From positions 1 to 42,913 of the forward strand of contig NZ_JANIOC010000010.1 in assembly GCF_024733565.1 (NCBI RefSeq): a stretch of 42,913 bases of DNA. Reading direction: 5' to 3'. Below are positions 8,172-16,407 of this stretch, one piece after another. The notes beneath the pieces are model-generated. The model saw nothing but the letters and a program-made list of their open reading frames with translations, ran no database searches and was not told where the DNA came from. The position numbers were made by a program, and so were the translations under genes. This stretch comes from Rossellomorea sp. SC111 (GTDB lineage: Bacteria; Bacillota; Bacilli; Bacillales; Bacillaceae_B). Within the stretch, counting starts at the first letter, position 1; every line of letters begins with the position of its first letter.

Positions 8172-9197
8172 ATGAATACATTAAAAATCGGGGTCATCGG
8201 ATGTGGGAGCATCGCTCAGCACCGTCACATTCCGGAATATGCAAATAATAAAAACGTTGAAGTGGTCGCGGTGTGTGACATCGTCGAAGAACGGGCATGG
8301 AAAATCGCCGATGCAGTCGGAGCGAAAGCCTATACCAATTATAAAGAACTGCTGGCCAACGCTGATGTGGAAGCAGTGAGCGTATGTACACCGAACTACC
8401 TGCATGCACCGATTTCCATCGATGCCCTGAACGCAGGAAAGCATGTACTATGTGAAAAGCCGATGGCGACTTCAAGTGAAGAAGCAGAAAGTATGATTGA
8501 TGCATCCGTAAAAAGCGGAAAAAAGCTGATGATCGCTCACAACCAGCGTTTTGTCCCTTCGCATCAAAAAGCGAAGCAGCTGATTGAAAACGGTGAAGTG
8601 GGCAAAATCTACAGCTTCCGTTCGGCATTCGGCCACGGTGGTCCTGAAGGCTGGAGTGCTGATGGCAAGGATAGCTGGTTCTTCAAAAAGGATGAGGCGT
8701 TCATCGGTGCCATGGGAGACCTTGGTGTTCATAAAACAGATCTTCTTCGTTACATCTTAGGGGAAGAATTTACCGAAGTCGGCGCCTTTGTGGAAACAAG
8801 TGCAAAGGAAAATGCCGATGTGGATGATACGGCAGTATGCGTATTGAAAACGGAAAGCGGTACAATCGGCACCCTTGCAGCAAGCTGGTCTTATGTGTCC
8901 AAAGAAGACAACTCGACAATCATATATGGTGAGAAAGCGATTCTCCGTTTAGAAGATGATCCGGTAAACTCCCTTGTCGTGCAATATGTAACGGGGGAAA
9001 TAGTGAAGTATGAGCTTGGCGGCATCCAAACGAATGACGAGGGAGGACAGTCGAATTCCCGCGTGATCGATCAATTTGTACACTGCATCCTTCATGATGC
9101 AGAGCCTCCCGTACCGGGTGAAGAAGGAAAGAAATCACTTGGGGTTGTTTTGGCTGCTCTTGAATCAAGTGAAACAAAACAAATTGTAAAGCTATAA
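8172..9197 (+). CDS. Gfo/Idh/MocA-family NAD(P)-dependent sugar dehydrogenase (first of two)
   Basis: A 341-aa oxidoreductase. The N-terminal Rossmann fold has GCGSIA at residues 10-15, and the family signature CEKPMA has the catalytic Lys96. The substrate domain contains GDLGVHKTDLLRYILG with His187 as the likely general acid/base next to Asp183. Such enzymes oxidise or reduce ring hydroxyls of sugars, inositols and glycosides. The ATG at 8172 follows GAGGAGG by 7 nt; the frame is open further upstream but that overlaps thuA and lacks a ribosome site. It lies 19 bp after thuA and 15 bp before the second dehydrogenase. Oxidation of the imported sugar at C3 is a reasonable but unproved guess. 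Confidence 0.88.
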   Translation: MNTLKIGVIGCGSIAQHRHIPEYANNKNVEVVAVCDIVEERAWKIADAVGAKAYTNYKELLANADVEAVSVCTPNYLHAPISIDALNAGKHVLCEKPMATSSEEAESMIDASVKSGKKLMIAHNQRFVPSHQKAKQLIENGEVGKIYSFRSAFGHGGPEGWSADGKDSWFFKKDEAFIGAMGDLGVHKTDLLRYILGEEFTEVGAFVETSAKENADVDDTAVCVLKTESGTIGTLAASWSYVSKEDNSTIIYGEKAILRLEDDPVNSLVVQYVTGEIVKYELGGIQTNDEGGQSNSRVIDQFVHCILHDAEPPVPGEEGKKSLGVVLAALESSETKQIVKL

Positions 9198-9212
9198 AGG
9201 GGTATGCGAGCA

Positions 9213-10253
9213 ATGACCAAACTTCGGATGGGAGTGATCGGCGTCGGGGGGATCGCCCAGACGCGTCACATCCCTACTTTTATTAAACTATCAGATTCTG
9301 TAACGATTGAAGCGATCAGTGATATCAATCCCGTCACGGCCCAGACCGTGGCAGAAACCTTTCCCATTCCGAACGTCTTCAGTGATTATCGCGACATGTT
9401 CGGGCATGTGGATGCCGTAACGATTTGTACTCCGAATAAATTTCATGCGGAAATCACGATTGCCGCCCTCAAAGCGGGTCTTCACGTGTTTTGTGAGAAA
9501 CCGATGGCCATGACTCCTGATGAATGTGAAAGAATGATCGATGCCGCCGAAGAATCAGGGAAGGTTCTGGCAATCGCTTATCATTATCGTTTTATGAAGG
9601 ACTCCCGTGCGGCGAAGCGAGTGATCATGGAAGATGAAATCGGAGAACCGATGGTCGCCAGGGCAAGAGCGATCCGCCGCCGCAAAGTACCGGGCTGGGG
9701 AGTGTTTACCAATAAGGAGCTTCAAGGCGGCGGCAGCCTGATCGATTACGGATGTCACTTCCTCGATTTATCCCTATGGCTTCTCGGAAATCCGGCACCT
9801 GTTGAGGTGACGGGGACGACCTATAACAAACTTAGTAGAATGCCCGATCAAGTGAATCAATGGGGGGATTTCGATAAAGAGAGCTTTGAAGTCGATGACC
9901 ACGTGACCGCTTATATCAGATTCGATAACGGTGCATCCATGCTTTTTGAGACGTCCTGGTCTGCAAACGTGAAGAGTGACGAAGAAAGCATGAGCATCTC
10001 AGGGGTAACGGGAGGAATCGATTTATTCCCGTTCCAAATGAACCAGATGAAGCACGGCATGCTTCTGAATAGTGATGCGGATTGGGTTCCCGGTGAAGAT
10101 GATCCGAGTCTTCCCCAGGCAAGGAACTTTATCAACAGCTGTCTCGGTTTAGAAGAATTGGTTGTAAAACCACAGGAAGCCATGCAGGTGTCCCAAATCA
10201 TAGATGCCATTTATAAAAGCAGTGAAACCGGACAAAGTATCCGGTTGAAATAG
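9213..10253 (+). CDS. Gfo/Idh/MocA-family NAD(P)-dependent sugar dehydrogenase (second of two)
   Basis: A 346-aa paralogue of the preceding dehydrogenase. It has the GVGGIA dinucleotide motif near the N-terminus, CEKPMAMT with Lys96, and LIDYGCHFLDLSLWLLG with His182. The middle contains a basic stretch (RARAIRRRKVPGWG) that the first enzyme lacks, so substrates probably differ. Two in-frame ATGs exist; the second, at 9213, is preferred because AAAGGGG sits about 9 nt upstream, whereas it nearly touches the ATG at 9204. Two such enzymes side by side could form an oxidise/reduce pair that lets NAD(H) cycle within the pathway, as in other 3-keto-sugar routes; this is inference. Confidence 0.88.
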   Translation: MTKLRMGVIGVGGIAQTRHIPTFIKLSDSVTIEAISDINPVTAQTVAETFPIPNVFSDYRDMFGHVDAVTICTPNKFHAEITIAALKAGLHVFCEKPMAMTPDECERMIDAAEESGKVLAIAYHYRFMKDSRAAKRVIMEDEIGEPMVARARAIRRRKVPGWGVFTNKELQGGGSLIDYGCHFLDLSLWLLGNPAPVEVTGTTYNKLSRMPDQVNQWGDFDKESFEVDDHVTAYIRFDNGASMLFETSWSANVKSDEESMSISGVTGGIDLFPFQMNQMKHGMLLNSDADWVPGEDDPSLPQARNFINSCLGLEELVVKPQEAMQVSQIIDAIYKSSETGQSIRLK

Positions 10254-10265
10254 GAGGAAGCGTAT

Positions 10266-11234
10266 ATGAAACTAGGTGTATTTACAGTACTATTCTCACA
10301 AAAGAATTTGGAAGAAATGCTCGATTATGTAAAAGAAGCGGGACTTCACGCAGTGGAAATCGGCACGGGTGGATATCCCGGGAATGCCCACTGTGACCTG
10401 GACGCCCTTTTAGAAAGCGAAGAAAAGAGAAACGAGTACTTAGAGAAGGTAACGTCACGGGGACTCCAGATCAGTGCGTTCAGTTGTCACGGAAATCCGA
10501 TTTCACCTGATGCTTCCTTTGCTGAAGAATCCCATGTTGCCCTACAGAAAACGATCAAACTTGCCGGGTTGATGAATGTACCTGTTGTGAACTGTTTCTC
10601 CGGAACAGCAGGGGATCATGAAGGAGCCAAGCATCCGAACTGGCCGGTCTCACCTTGGCCGAATGAATACGGGGATATCCTGAAATGGCAGTGGGAAGAA
10701 AAGTTGATTCCGTATTGGAAAGAGATAGGGAAGCTTGCAGAGGATCATAATGTGAAAATCGGTCTCGAGCTCCACGGGGGGTTCCTTGTACATACACCGT
10801 ACACGTTATTGAAGCTTCGTGAAGAAACATGCGAGGCGATCGGTGCCAATCTGGACCCTAGTCATCTTTGGTGGCAGGGGATTGACCCGGTTGCAGCGAT
10901 TAAGATCCTTGGTAAAGAAAATGCGATCCACCATTTTCATGCGAAGGATACGTATATCGACCAGGATAACGTCAACATGTACGGTCTGATGGATATGCAG
11001 CCATACGGCAGCATCCAGACAAGAGCGTGGTCCTTCCGTTCGGTGGGCTGTGGACACAGCTTGCAGGAATGGTCGGATATGATGAGTGCCCTGCGTACAT
11101 TCGGATATGATTATGTCGTCAGCATCGAGCATGAAGATCCGATCATGTCGATTGAAGAAGGATTCGGCCGTGCCGTGAAGAATCTAAAGTCGATTTTGAT
11201 TGAAGAGCAGCCGTCGGATATGTGGTGGGTGTAA
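10266..11234 (+). CDS. Sugar phosphate isomerase/epimerase-like TIM-barrel protein
   Basis: A 322-aa protein of the xylose-isomerase-like / AP-endonuclease-2 TIM-barrel superfamily. It begins KLGVFTVLFSQKNLEEMLDY and AVEIGTGGYPG. Candidate metal ligands are Glu168 (LELHGG), Asp197 with the following His (LDPSHLWW), the HHFHAKD cluster at 222-228, and Glu288 (SIEHEDP). Family members isomerise or epimerise keto-sugars, and some cleave 3-keto-glycosides by elimination. It is the last gene of the catabolic set, 12 bp after the second dehydrogenase, with GGAGG as ribosome site and a terminator just downstream. Which of these reactions it performs cannot be read from sequence. Confidence 0.88.
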   Translation: MKLGVFTVLFSQKNLEEMLDYVKEAGLHAVEIGTGGYPGNAHCDLDALLESEEKRNEYLEKVTSRGLQISAFSCHGNPISPDASFAEESHVALQKTIKLAGLMNVPVVNCFSGTAGDHEGAKHPNWPVSPWPNEYGDILKWQWEEKLIPYWKEIGKLAEDHNVKIGLELHGGFLVHTPYTLLKLREETCEAIGANLDPSHLWWQGIDPVAAIKILGKENAIHHFHAKDTYIDQDNVNMYGLMDMQPYGSIQTRAWSFRSVGCGHSLQEWSDMMSALRTFGYDYVVSIEHEDPIMSIEEGFGRAVKNLKSILIEEQPSDMWWV

Positions 11235-11246
11235 GTTTTATGAGAA

Positions 11247-11274
11247 GGGGAGTCCATTGGGCTCTCTTTTTTGA
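11247..11274 (+). terminator. Terminator of the sugar operon
   Basis: The stem GAGTCC with GGGCTC, extended by further pairs, encloses a short ATT loop and is followed by six T. Confidence 0.75.
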
Positions 11275-11448
11275 GTGGGAATTTTTTGGGTGGATTCAAC
11301 CATCTGCTACTGTTTGAATATCAAGATTCATGAAAAGGCAGGAGGAGCTGCTACAATTTTCAAAATCTTATTTAAATACATCGGATACGATCCTTCGTCA
11401 TCTTTTAAAATAGATCCTCTATCCTTTAAAGAAGCAAAAGTAAAAAAA

Positions 11449-11580
11449 TTAGCGGAGTTTTTCCGGTTACATTCAGAATGGAACTTGTTTTGGGGCAAAT
11501 AAGGGGAGATTTTCCGGTTGTGAAAGAAAAATCACCCATTTTGGTATTCGTTTGAGTAAATAGGCGGAATTTTTCCTTCT
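11449..11580. repeat. Three degenerate copies of a GCGGA-TTTTTCC motif
   Basis: Within the gene-free stretch 11275-11800, a short motif recurs three times: TTAGCGGAGTTTTTCCGG at 11449, AATAAGGGGAGATTTTCCGG at 11498 and AAATAGGCGGAATTTTTCC at 11558. Each is a small imperfect dyad (CGGA with TCCG). Spacings are 49 and 60 bp. It looks like a decayed repeat region. A 75-codon frame at 11275-11502 runs through it but has no ribosome site. I cannot assign a function. Confidence 0.45.
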
Positions 11581-11804
11581 ATTTAGCGGCTCTGTTGTTC
11601 GACCTGATCTCCCAACCGATAAGTGAAGCCCCTCTTGAACGCAAAGGTTGTTTATTGATCAGCTATAGCAATCAAAAAAATTGGTCATCAAAAATGCATT
11701 GCAAATGACGGAAGTTTTGCCACTCTTTTTAAAATGTACATTTCTTATTGTCTATCATCCTAATCATGTAAATTGATTCGTCATAGTTTATGGGATTTTG
11801 CAGA

Positions 11805-11847
11805 AGCCTTGAAGACGTATAGTCATTCATACGTCTTCAAGGCTTTT
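11805..11847 (+). terminator. Strong 16-bp hairpin, terminator-like
   Basis: A perfect 16-bp stem (left arm 11805-11820, right arm 11829-11844) with an 8-nt loop, followed by TTTT and then A's. It is the most stable simple hairpin in this gap. On the minus strand no T tract follows, so it would not serve the gene ending at 11900 in the standard way. Confidence 0.5.
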
Positions 11848-11899
11848 AAAAAAATGCACTGAAAACGGAATCCATCATAAAAAGGTTTCCTGCTCCGAA

Positions 11900-12571
11900 T
11901 TATCCACCAACCACTTCATAGGACCCTTCCCCACCATGGATCCCGATGAACATTTCCATCAATGATTTCGTCAGTTTTCCGCTTTCTTCTTTAGAAAGGG
12001 AAGGCTTAAGGAAGATGATTTGAACGGCATCTTTGGTTTCCTCGCCAACAGGGGCACGGGCCGAATCGACGAATGGACTTCCGAAAGGTCCGTCCCCGTC
12101 ACAGGCGACGATGAGGTTATCCAGGGAGTTTTCCCGGCCGTTTAGCCCTGTGTAGGTTTGTCCGGTTCCCCCCACTTTTAATTCGATCTGTTTCCCCTTG
12201 AGCTCTGCACAGTCGTAGATGCCGATTGGCACTTCGTATTGAAGGGAGAAGAAGTTATTGAGATCGATGGCAGAATTAATGGTAGTCAGATAGTTTTGTT
12301 TTTTGACACGGCGGAAAAGGGCCTCGGCTGAATGACGGTAACGGTTCGGATCTTTTCCTGTACTCTTGAAGATTTCCCTCCATGCGGCAATCCCTTCAAG
12401 TTCGGTCACGCTCTTATCATGAAGGTCAAAGAAGATCGATTCCTGAAACAGCTGAAGTCTGCCTTTCAGCATTTGAGGAGAAGAACCGACTTCGATATGA
12501 TGATATTGAATGAATCCGACTTTGAAATCGGGGATTTTACTCGTAATGGATGAATCAATTGTGATTTCCAC
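11900..12571 (-). CDS. B3/4 (tRNA-binding-fold) domain protein
   Basis: A 223-aa free-standing B3/4 domain, the fold found inside the phenylalanyl-tRNA synthetase beta chain. Typical landmarks are the middle stretch AWREIFKSTGKDPNRYRHSAEALFRRV and then LNNFFSLQYEVPIGIYD and KVGGTG. Stand-alone members are widespread in Bacilli; they are thought to bind tRNA or edit aminoacylation, but the role is not established. The start is a GTG with GGAGGG about 8 nt upstream. It is divergent from queG, whose start is 99 bp away. Confidence 0.8.
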   Translation of the reverse strand: MEITIDSSITSKIPDFKVGFIQYHHIEVGSSPQMLKGRLQLFQESIFFDLHDKSVTELEGIAAWREIFKSTGKDPNRYRHSAEALFRRVKKQNYLTTINSAIDLNNFFSLQYEVPIGIYDCAELKGKQIELKVGGTGQTYTGLNGRENSLDNLIVACDGDGPFGSPFVDSARAPVGEETKDAVQIIFLKPSLSKEESGKLTKSLMEMFIGIHGGEGSYEVVGG

Positions 12572-12670
12572 TTATTTTCCCTCCACATTTGTTTTAAAAT
12601 AGTTTATCATAATACTCACTGCCATTTCACAAATGCTTAGTTAAAAAAATTCAGAAAGGAGGTAAGGTCT

Positions 12671-13810
12671 ATGGATATGGATCAATTAAAACAGGATATC
12701 ATTCGGTACAGTAAGGAGATTGGAATAGATAAGATTGGCTTCACCACTGCCGATACGTTCTCTGAAATGAAGAACCGGCTCCTTCGTCAGGAGATGCTCG
12801 GGTATCAATCCGGGTTTGAGGAAAAGGATATTGAGAAGCGGGTGGATCCTTCCTTGATATTTGGTCAACCGAAGTCAATCATCGCCATTGCCCTTGCCTA
12901 TCCTTCTAAAATGAAGAATGCCCCCCAGAGCAAGCGGGGAGAAAGACGGGGGATTTTCTGCAGGGCATCATGGGGGACGGATTATCACCATGTGCTCAGA
13001 GATCGTCTTTCAAAGCTTGAGGAGTATATTGTTTCCAGAGTCCCACAGGCACGTTTCAAATCCATGGTGGATACGGGGGAACTCGTGGACCGGGCCGTGG
13101 CGGAACGTGCAGGGATTGGCTGGAGCGGAAAGAACTGTTCGATTATTACACCTGAATTCGGCTCTTATGTGTATTTGGGGGAAATGGTGACAAATCTGCC
13201 ATTTGCACCGGATACACCGATGGAAGACCAGTGCGGGACGTGTAATAAATGCGTAGACGTATGCCCAACGGGTGCCCTCATTGAAGGAGGGCAGCTGGAT
13301 TCCCGGAAATGCATTGCCTTTTTAACCCAAACAAAGGGCTTTCTTGCTGATGAGTACCGGGTGAAGCTTGGCAACCGCCTGTACGGATGTGATACCTGTC
13401 AAACCGTTTGTCCTGAGAATAAGGGAATGGACTTTCATTTTCATGAAGAGATGGAGCCTGACCCGGAAATCGCAAAGCCGCTGTTGAAGCCGTTATTAAC
13501 CATCAGTAACCGTGAGTTCAAAGAAAAATACGGTCATGTATCGGGTTCCTGGAGAGGAAAGAAGCCCATTCAGCGAAACGCCATCATTGCTCTTGCTCAC
13601 TTTAAAGATGTTACGGCAGTAGATGACCTGATCCACGTCATGGAAAATGATGTGAGGCCCGTCATGAGGGGAACCGCAGCATGGGCCCTGGGGAAAATCG
13701 GTGGGGAATCAACTGAAAAAGCACTCCTCATACAGCAAGCGGCTGAAACGGATGAAGAAGTCTTAGAAGAAATACAAAAGGGTCTTAACTTAATACGCCA
13801 GAAAGGATAA
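12671..13810 (+). CDS. queG: Epoxyqueuosine reductase QueG
   Basis: A 379-aa cobalamin- and iron-sulfur-dependent enzyme for the last step of queuosine synthesis in tRNA: reduction of epoxyqueuosine. The N-terminal domain includes FKSMVDTGELVDRAVAERAG and GWSGKN, characteristic of QueG. Two [4Fe-4S] clusters are shown by Cys188, Cys191, Cys194 and Cys198 (ending in CP) and by Cys240, Cys243 and Cys247 (ending in CP). The C-terminus carries HEAT-like repeats (AIIALAHFKD, GTAAWALGKIGG) that contact tRNA. The ribosome site is AAAGGAGGT. It corresponds to B. subtilis YhbA and is followed, as there, by an amidase-domain gene and trmL. Confidence 0.95.
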   Translation: MDMDQLKQDIIRYSKEIGIDKIGFTTADTFSEMKNRLLRQEMLGYQSGFEEKDIEKRVDPSLIFGQPKSIIAIALAYPSKMKNAPQSKRGERRGIFCRASWGTDYHHVLRDRLSKLEEYIVSRVPQARFKSMVDTGELVDRAVAERAGIGWSGKNCSIITPEFGSYVYLGEMVTNLPFAPDTPMEDQCGTCNKCVDVCPTGALIEGGQLDSRKCIAFLTQTKGFLADEYRVKLGNRLYGCDTCQTVCPENKGMDFHFHEEMEPDPEIAKPLLKPLLTISNREFKEKYGHVSGSWRGKKPIQRNAIIALAHFKDVTAVDDLIHVMENDVRPVMRGTAAWALGKIGGESTEKALLIQQAAETDEEVLEEIQKGLNLIRQKG

Positions 13811-13846
13811 ACTCATCATTTCCCTTGAGTTTATCCTTTTTTGTTT
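13805..13846 (+). terminator. Terminator after queG
   Basis: An 11-bp perfect stem, GGATAAACTCA with TGAGTTTATCC, is followed by TTTTTTGTTTT. The left arm contains the queG stop codon. Confidence 0.85.
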
Positions 13847-13891
13847 TGAACGGTATGAGTGGAGCATAACAATTAGTGAGGAGGGAAGACG

Positions 13892-14767
13892 ATGATCCGA
13901 AAGCTGTTAATGGAAAAAGTCCAGCATGTAATCGAAGAATATACTTCTCGCAGTCAAACAGATTACGAAAGTGACAAAGTGAGAAGGAAAAAAGTATCTT
14001 GTCAGGGGCGCCACGCAGAGATTGTGAAGGTGGATGCAACCGGAAAGGTCCTCCGTGTTACACAAGAAAGCAATGAGACTCAGACCATTTTATATGATGT
14101 TCATTATAAATATCTCATCAAACAGGGGGCCCTGCTCTATTTGGAAGAGGAGGTGGAGAATCGAAGGGCGGTCTTTTACAATGATAAAATGTATGAAGAT
14201 GGAGAAACCCAGATTCATCGTGAAGAGAGTGTGAGAGAAGAGGAGAACGTCACTCATGACGAAGAAGAAAGAGTGACGTACCGGTATGACCGACTCAGTG
14301 CCGTTCAATATGCAGAACGGTGGTGGAACAGCTATAACCCGGCATTCAAGAAATTCGAGAATGATTGCACGAACTATATTTCGCAATGCCTTCATGCAGG
14401 AGATGCTCCGATGCGTGGATATCCCACCAAGGGGAAGGGGTGGTGGATGCGGAATCAGAACTGGAGTTACAGCTGGACGGTGGCGAATTCCTTGAGGTGG
14501 TATATCCCTAATTCGACGATCGGTCTTCGCGGGAGGCTTGTGGATGATCCGAAAGAATTAAAGCTTGGGGATGTGATCTGCTACGATTTTGAAGGGGACG
14601 GACGTTTTGATCATACGACCATTGTCACTGGGAAGGATGCCGGGGGGGAGCCCCTCGTGAATGCCCATACATTCAATAGCAGGATGAGATATTGGAAATA
14701 CGAAGATTCCACTGCCTATACACCTAATATGAAATATCGTTTTTTTACGATCGTAGATGACCGTTAA
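13892..14767 (+). CDS. Amidase-domain protein (YhbB-like)
   Basis: A 291-aa protein. The C-terminal half (from about residue 130) is a putative amidase domain with SAVQYAERWWNSYNPAFKKF, then NDCTNYISQCLHAG, a Cys-containing NlpC-like nucleophile motif, and later DHTTIVTG and NAHTFNSRMRYW supplying His. The N-terminal half is charged, contains a Glu-rich stretch (EESVREEENVTHDEEE), and lacks a signal peptide. Related Bacillus proteins are suspected cell-wall or spore hydrolases, but the substrate is unknown. The ribosome site is GAGGAGGG. It lies between queG and trmL as in B. subtilis yhbB. Confidence 0.85.
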   Translation: MIRKLLMEKVQHVIEEYTSRSQTDYESDKVRRKKVSCQGRHAEIVKVDATGKVLRVTQESNETQTILYDVHYKYLIKQGALLYLEEEVENRRAVFYNDKMYEDGETQIHREESVREEENVTHDEEERVTYRYDRLSAVQYAERWWNSYNPAFKKFENDCTNYISQCLHAGDAPMRGYPTKGKGWWMRNQNWSYSWTVANSLRWYIPNSTIGLRGRLVDDPKELKLGDVICYDFEGDGRFDHTTIVTGKDAGGEPLVNAHTFNSRMRYWKYEDSTAYTPNMKYRFFTIVDDR

Positions 14768-14833
14768 GTCTTGTTCTGTGGGGTAGAAATGGTATAATGT
14801 CACTTAGAGTTTTATGAATGAGGTGACATTGAC

Positions 14834-15307
14834 ATGGGAGTACATGTTGTATTATATCAACCAGAAATCCCTGCTAACACAGGGAATATTGCAAGAACGT
14901 GTGCAGCGACAGACACAACCCTGCACTTGATACGACCACTTGGGTTCTCGACGGACGATAAAATGTTAAAGCGCGCCGGCCTTGATTACTGGCAGTTTGT
15001 AAACATTGTCTACTATGACTCCATCGAGGAGTTCTTTGAGAGAAACGACGGCGGTGAATTTTTCTATTTAACAAAGTACGGGAAAATCCCTCACACGAAC
15101 TTTGATTACAGTGTGGAAGACAAAGAATATTTCTTTATTTTCGGCAGGGAAACTTCTGGCCTTCCTGATGACATCATCCAGAATAATCTGGACCGGGCAC
15201 TCCGCATCCCTATGAATGAAAACGTCCGATCTTTAAACCTTTCCAACACAGCGGCGATACTCATCTATGAAGCATTAAGACAGCGGAATTATCCTGGTCT
15301 GTTATAA
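14834..15307 (+). CDS. trmL: tRNA (cytidine(34)-2'-O)-methyltransferase TrmL
   Basis: A 157-aa SPOUT methyltransferase that methylates the ribose of the wobble base in tRNA-Leu species. The signatures are the N-terminal IPANTGNIARTCAAT with the conserved Asn and Arg, then FFIFGRETSGLP, and the C-terminal trefoil-knot motif IPMNENVRSLNLSNTAAILIYEALRQ. Length is standard for this single-domain family. It is the B. subtilis CspR equivalent. The ribosome site GAGGTGA is 7 nt before the ATG. Confidence 0.95.
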   Translation: MGVHVVLYQPEIPANTGNIARTCAATDTTLHLIRPLGFSTDDKMLKRAGLDYWQFVNIVYYDSIEEFFERNDGGEFFYLTKYGKIPHTNFDYSVEDKEYFFIFGRETSGLPDDIIQNNLDRALRIPMNENVRSLNLSNTAAILIYEALRQRNYPGLL

Positions 15308-15312
15308 AAAGC

Positions 15313-15349
15313 AGGAATGAAAATCAAATGATTTTCATTCCTTTTTTTA
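15313..15349 (+). terminator. Terminator after trmL
   Basis: A perfect 14-bp stem, AGGAATGAAAATCA with TGATTTTCATTCCT, followed by a run of T. It is symmetrical enough to act mainly for the + strand transcript. Confidence 0.9.
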
Positions 15350-15394
15350 TTTAGCTTATACTAAGAGGATAATGAGAAAGGGAGAGAATGCATA

Positions 15395-16144
15395 ATGAAT
15401 GAAACCATCGAAACCATCCTGAAACATCGATCCATTCGTGAATTTAAAAATGAATCACTGACCGAGGAAGAGATCCGTACGATTGTCTCCAGTGCACAAG
15501 CTGCGAGTACATCGAGTTATATACAGGCGTATTCGATCATTGGCGTGAAGGATCCCGTGAAAAAGAAAAAGCTTGCTGAGCTTGCCGGGAATCAACGTTA
15601 TGTCGAAGCAAACGGTCATTTCTTCGTATTCTGTGCTGATTTATACCGCCATGAAAAAATCGGTGATTGGGAAGAAGCTGACGTGATTCCTTCTTTGGAA
15701 AGCACGGAAAAATTCATGGTGGCCCTCATTGACGCTTCCCTGGCGGCCCAGAATGCAGCCATCGCTGCTGAATCAATGGGACTTGGGATCTGCTATATCG
15801 GGGGGATCAGAAATGATCTGGAATCAGTGAGTGAACTGCTGGGATTGCCGGACCGGGTCATCCCTTTATTTGGACTCGCAGTCGGTATCCCTGAAAACCA
15901 TTCGGATGTTAAGCCGAGGCTGCCGATGGAATCAGTTTATCATGAGGATTCATACAATGGTGATGAGACGTCCATAAGGGAAGGGCTCGACCGTTATGAT
16001 GAAACCATTTCTGCTTATTATCATGCCCGGACCGCGGGGAAACGATCGGATCGCTGGACCGCGCAAATGGCGAAGATGCTGTCTGGTAAGAAGCGGATGT
16101 ATATGAAGGAGTTTGTGGAGAAGAAAGGATTTAATAAAAGATAA
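15395..16144 (+). CDS. Oxygen-insensitive NADPH nitroreductase / flavin reductase (NfrA/NfsA family)
   Basis: A 249-aa FMN enzyme. The N-terminal signature HRSIREFKNESLTEEEI and the following SAQAASTSSYIQAYSII match the NfrA1/NfsA group. AAQNAAIAAESMGLGICYIGG is the conserved FMN-binding region, and the C-terminal extension ends with RWTAQMAKML, usual for this subfamily. Family members reduce FMN, nitro compounds, quinones or disulfides with NADPH and are often induced by thiol stress. An AAAGGGAGAG ribosome site is 8 nt upstream. It is monocistronic, with terminators on both sides. Confidence 0.88.
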   Translation: MNETIETILKHRSIREFKNESLTEEEIRTIVSSAQAASTSSYIQAYSIIGVKDPVKKKKLAELAGNQRYVEANGHFFVFCADLYRHEKIGDWEEADVIPSLESTEKFMVALIDASLAAQNAAIAAESMGLGICYIGGIRNDLESVSELLGLPDRVIPLFGLAVGIPENHSDVKPRLPMESVYHEDSYNGDETSIREGLDRYDETISAYYHARTAGKRSDRWTAQMAKMLSGKKRMYMKEFVEKKGFNKR

Positions 16145-16167
16145 GAAGTTCAATCGGGGAAATAAAA

Positions 16168-16198
16168 AAGAACTGGCCATGTGGTCAGTTCTTTTTTT
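16168..16198 (+). terminator. Terminator after the NfrA-like gene
   Basis: AAGAACTGGCCA pairs with TGGTCAGTTCTT, with one G-T, and is followed by seven T. Confidence 0.88.
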
Positions 16199-16210
16199 GC
16201 TTTTGGTATC

Positions 16211-16318
16211 ATCCAGCAGTCCCTCGAGGTCATAAGACAAACCAACCAAAAAGGCAAAAGGCGCCTTTCCGGTTGGTTCGTCTTATGCTTGTCGCCTCTG
16301 GGCGAGTCGCCTGCGCTT
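16211..16318. repeat. Dispersed CCCTCGAGGTCATAAG palindromic element, copy 1
   Basis: The copy starts CCAGCAGTCCCTCGAGGTC and forms a long hairpin: 16231-16247 (CATAAGACAAACCAACC) pairs with 16271-16287 with one mismatch, and AAAGGCGCCTTT lies inside. The right end is GTCGCCTCTGGGCGAGTCGCC. The same CCCTCGAGGTCATAAG core recurs near 38021 and 42873. It abuts the stop codon of the minus-strand microprotein gene. Confidence 0.75.
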
Positions 16319-16407
16319 TAGTTTGAGCCCGGTTTATCGTTATATCCAGCAGTGAAAATCGCTACTAAGAATACTAGAGATACACCTACGATCATGACAG
16401 TACCCAT
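16318..16407 (-). CDS. 29-aa hydrophobic membrane microprotein
   Basis: The frame encodes 29 residues: MGTVMIVGVSLVFLV, then AIFTAGYNDKPGSN. It is a single membrane helix with a polar C-terminal tail. The start is well supported: GGGAGG lies 8 nt upstream of ATG, with nothing overlapping on either strand. I recall similar tiny membrane proteins in Bacillaceae but cannot name one with certainty. It is convergent with the NfrA-like gene and sits between that gene and prkA, separated from the former by the palindromic repeat. The function is unknown; a small subunit or regulator of a membrane complex is possible. Confidence 0.7.
   Translation of the reverse strand: MGTVMIVGVSLVFLVAIFTAGYNDKPGSN

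Noticed and set aside
11275..11502. 75-codon open frame on the + strand
   Set aside because: No ribosome site, overlaps the operon terminator and repeat motif, and shows no domain or plausible composition.
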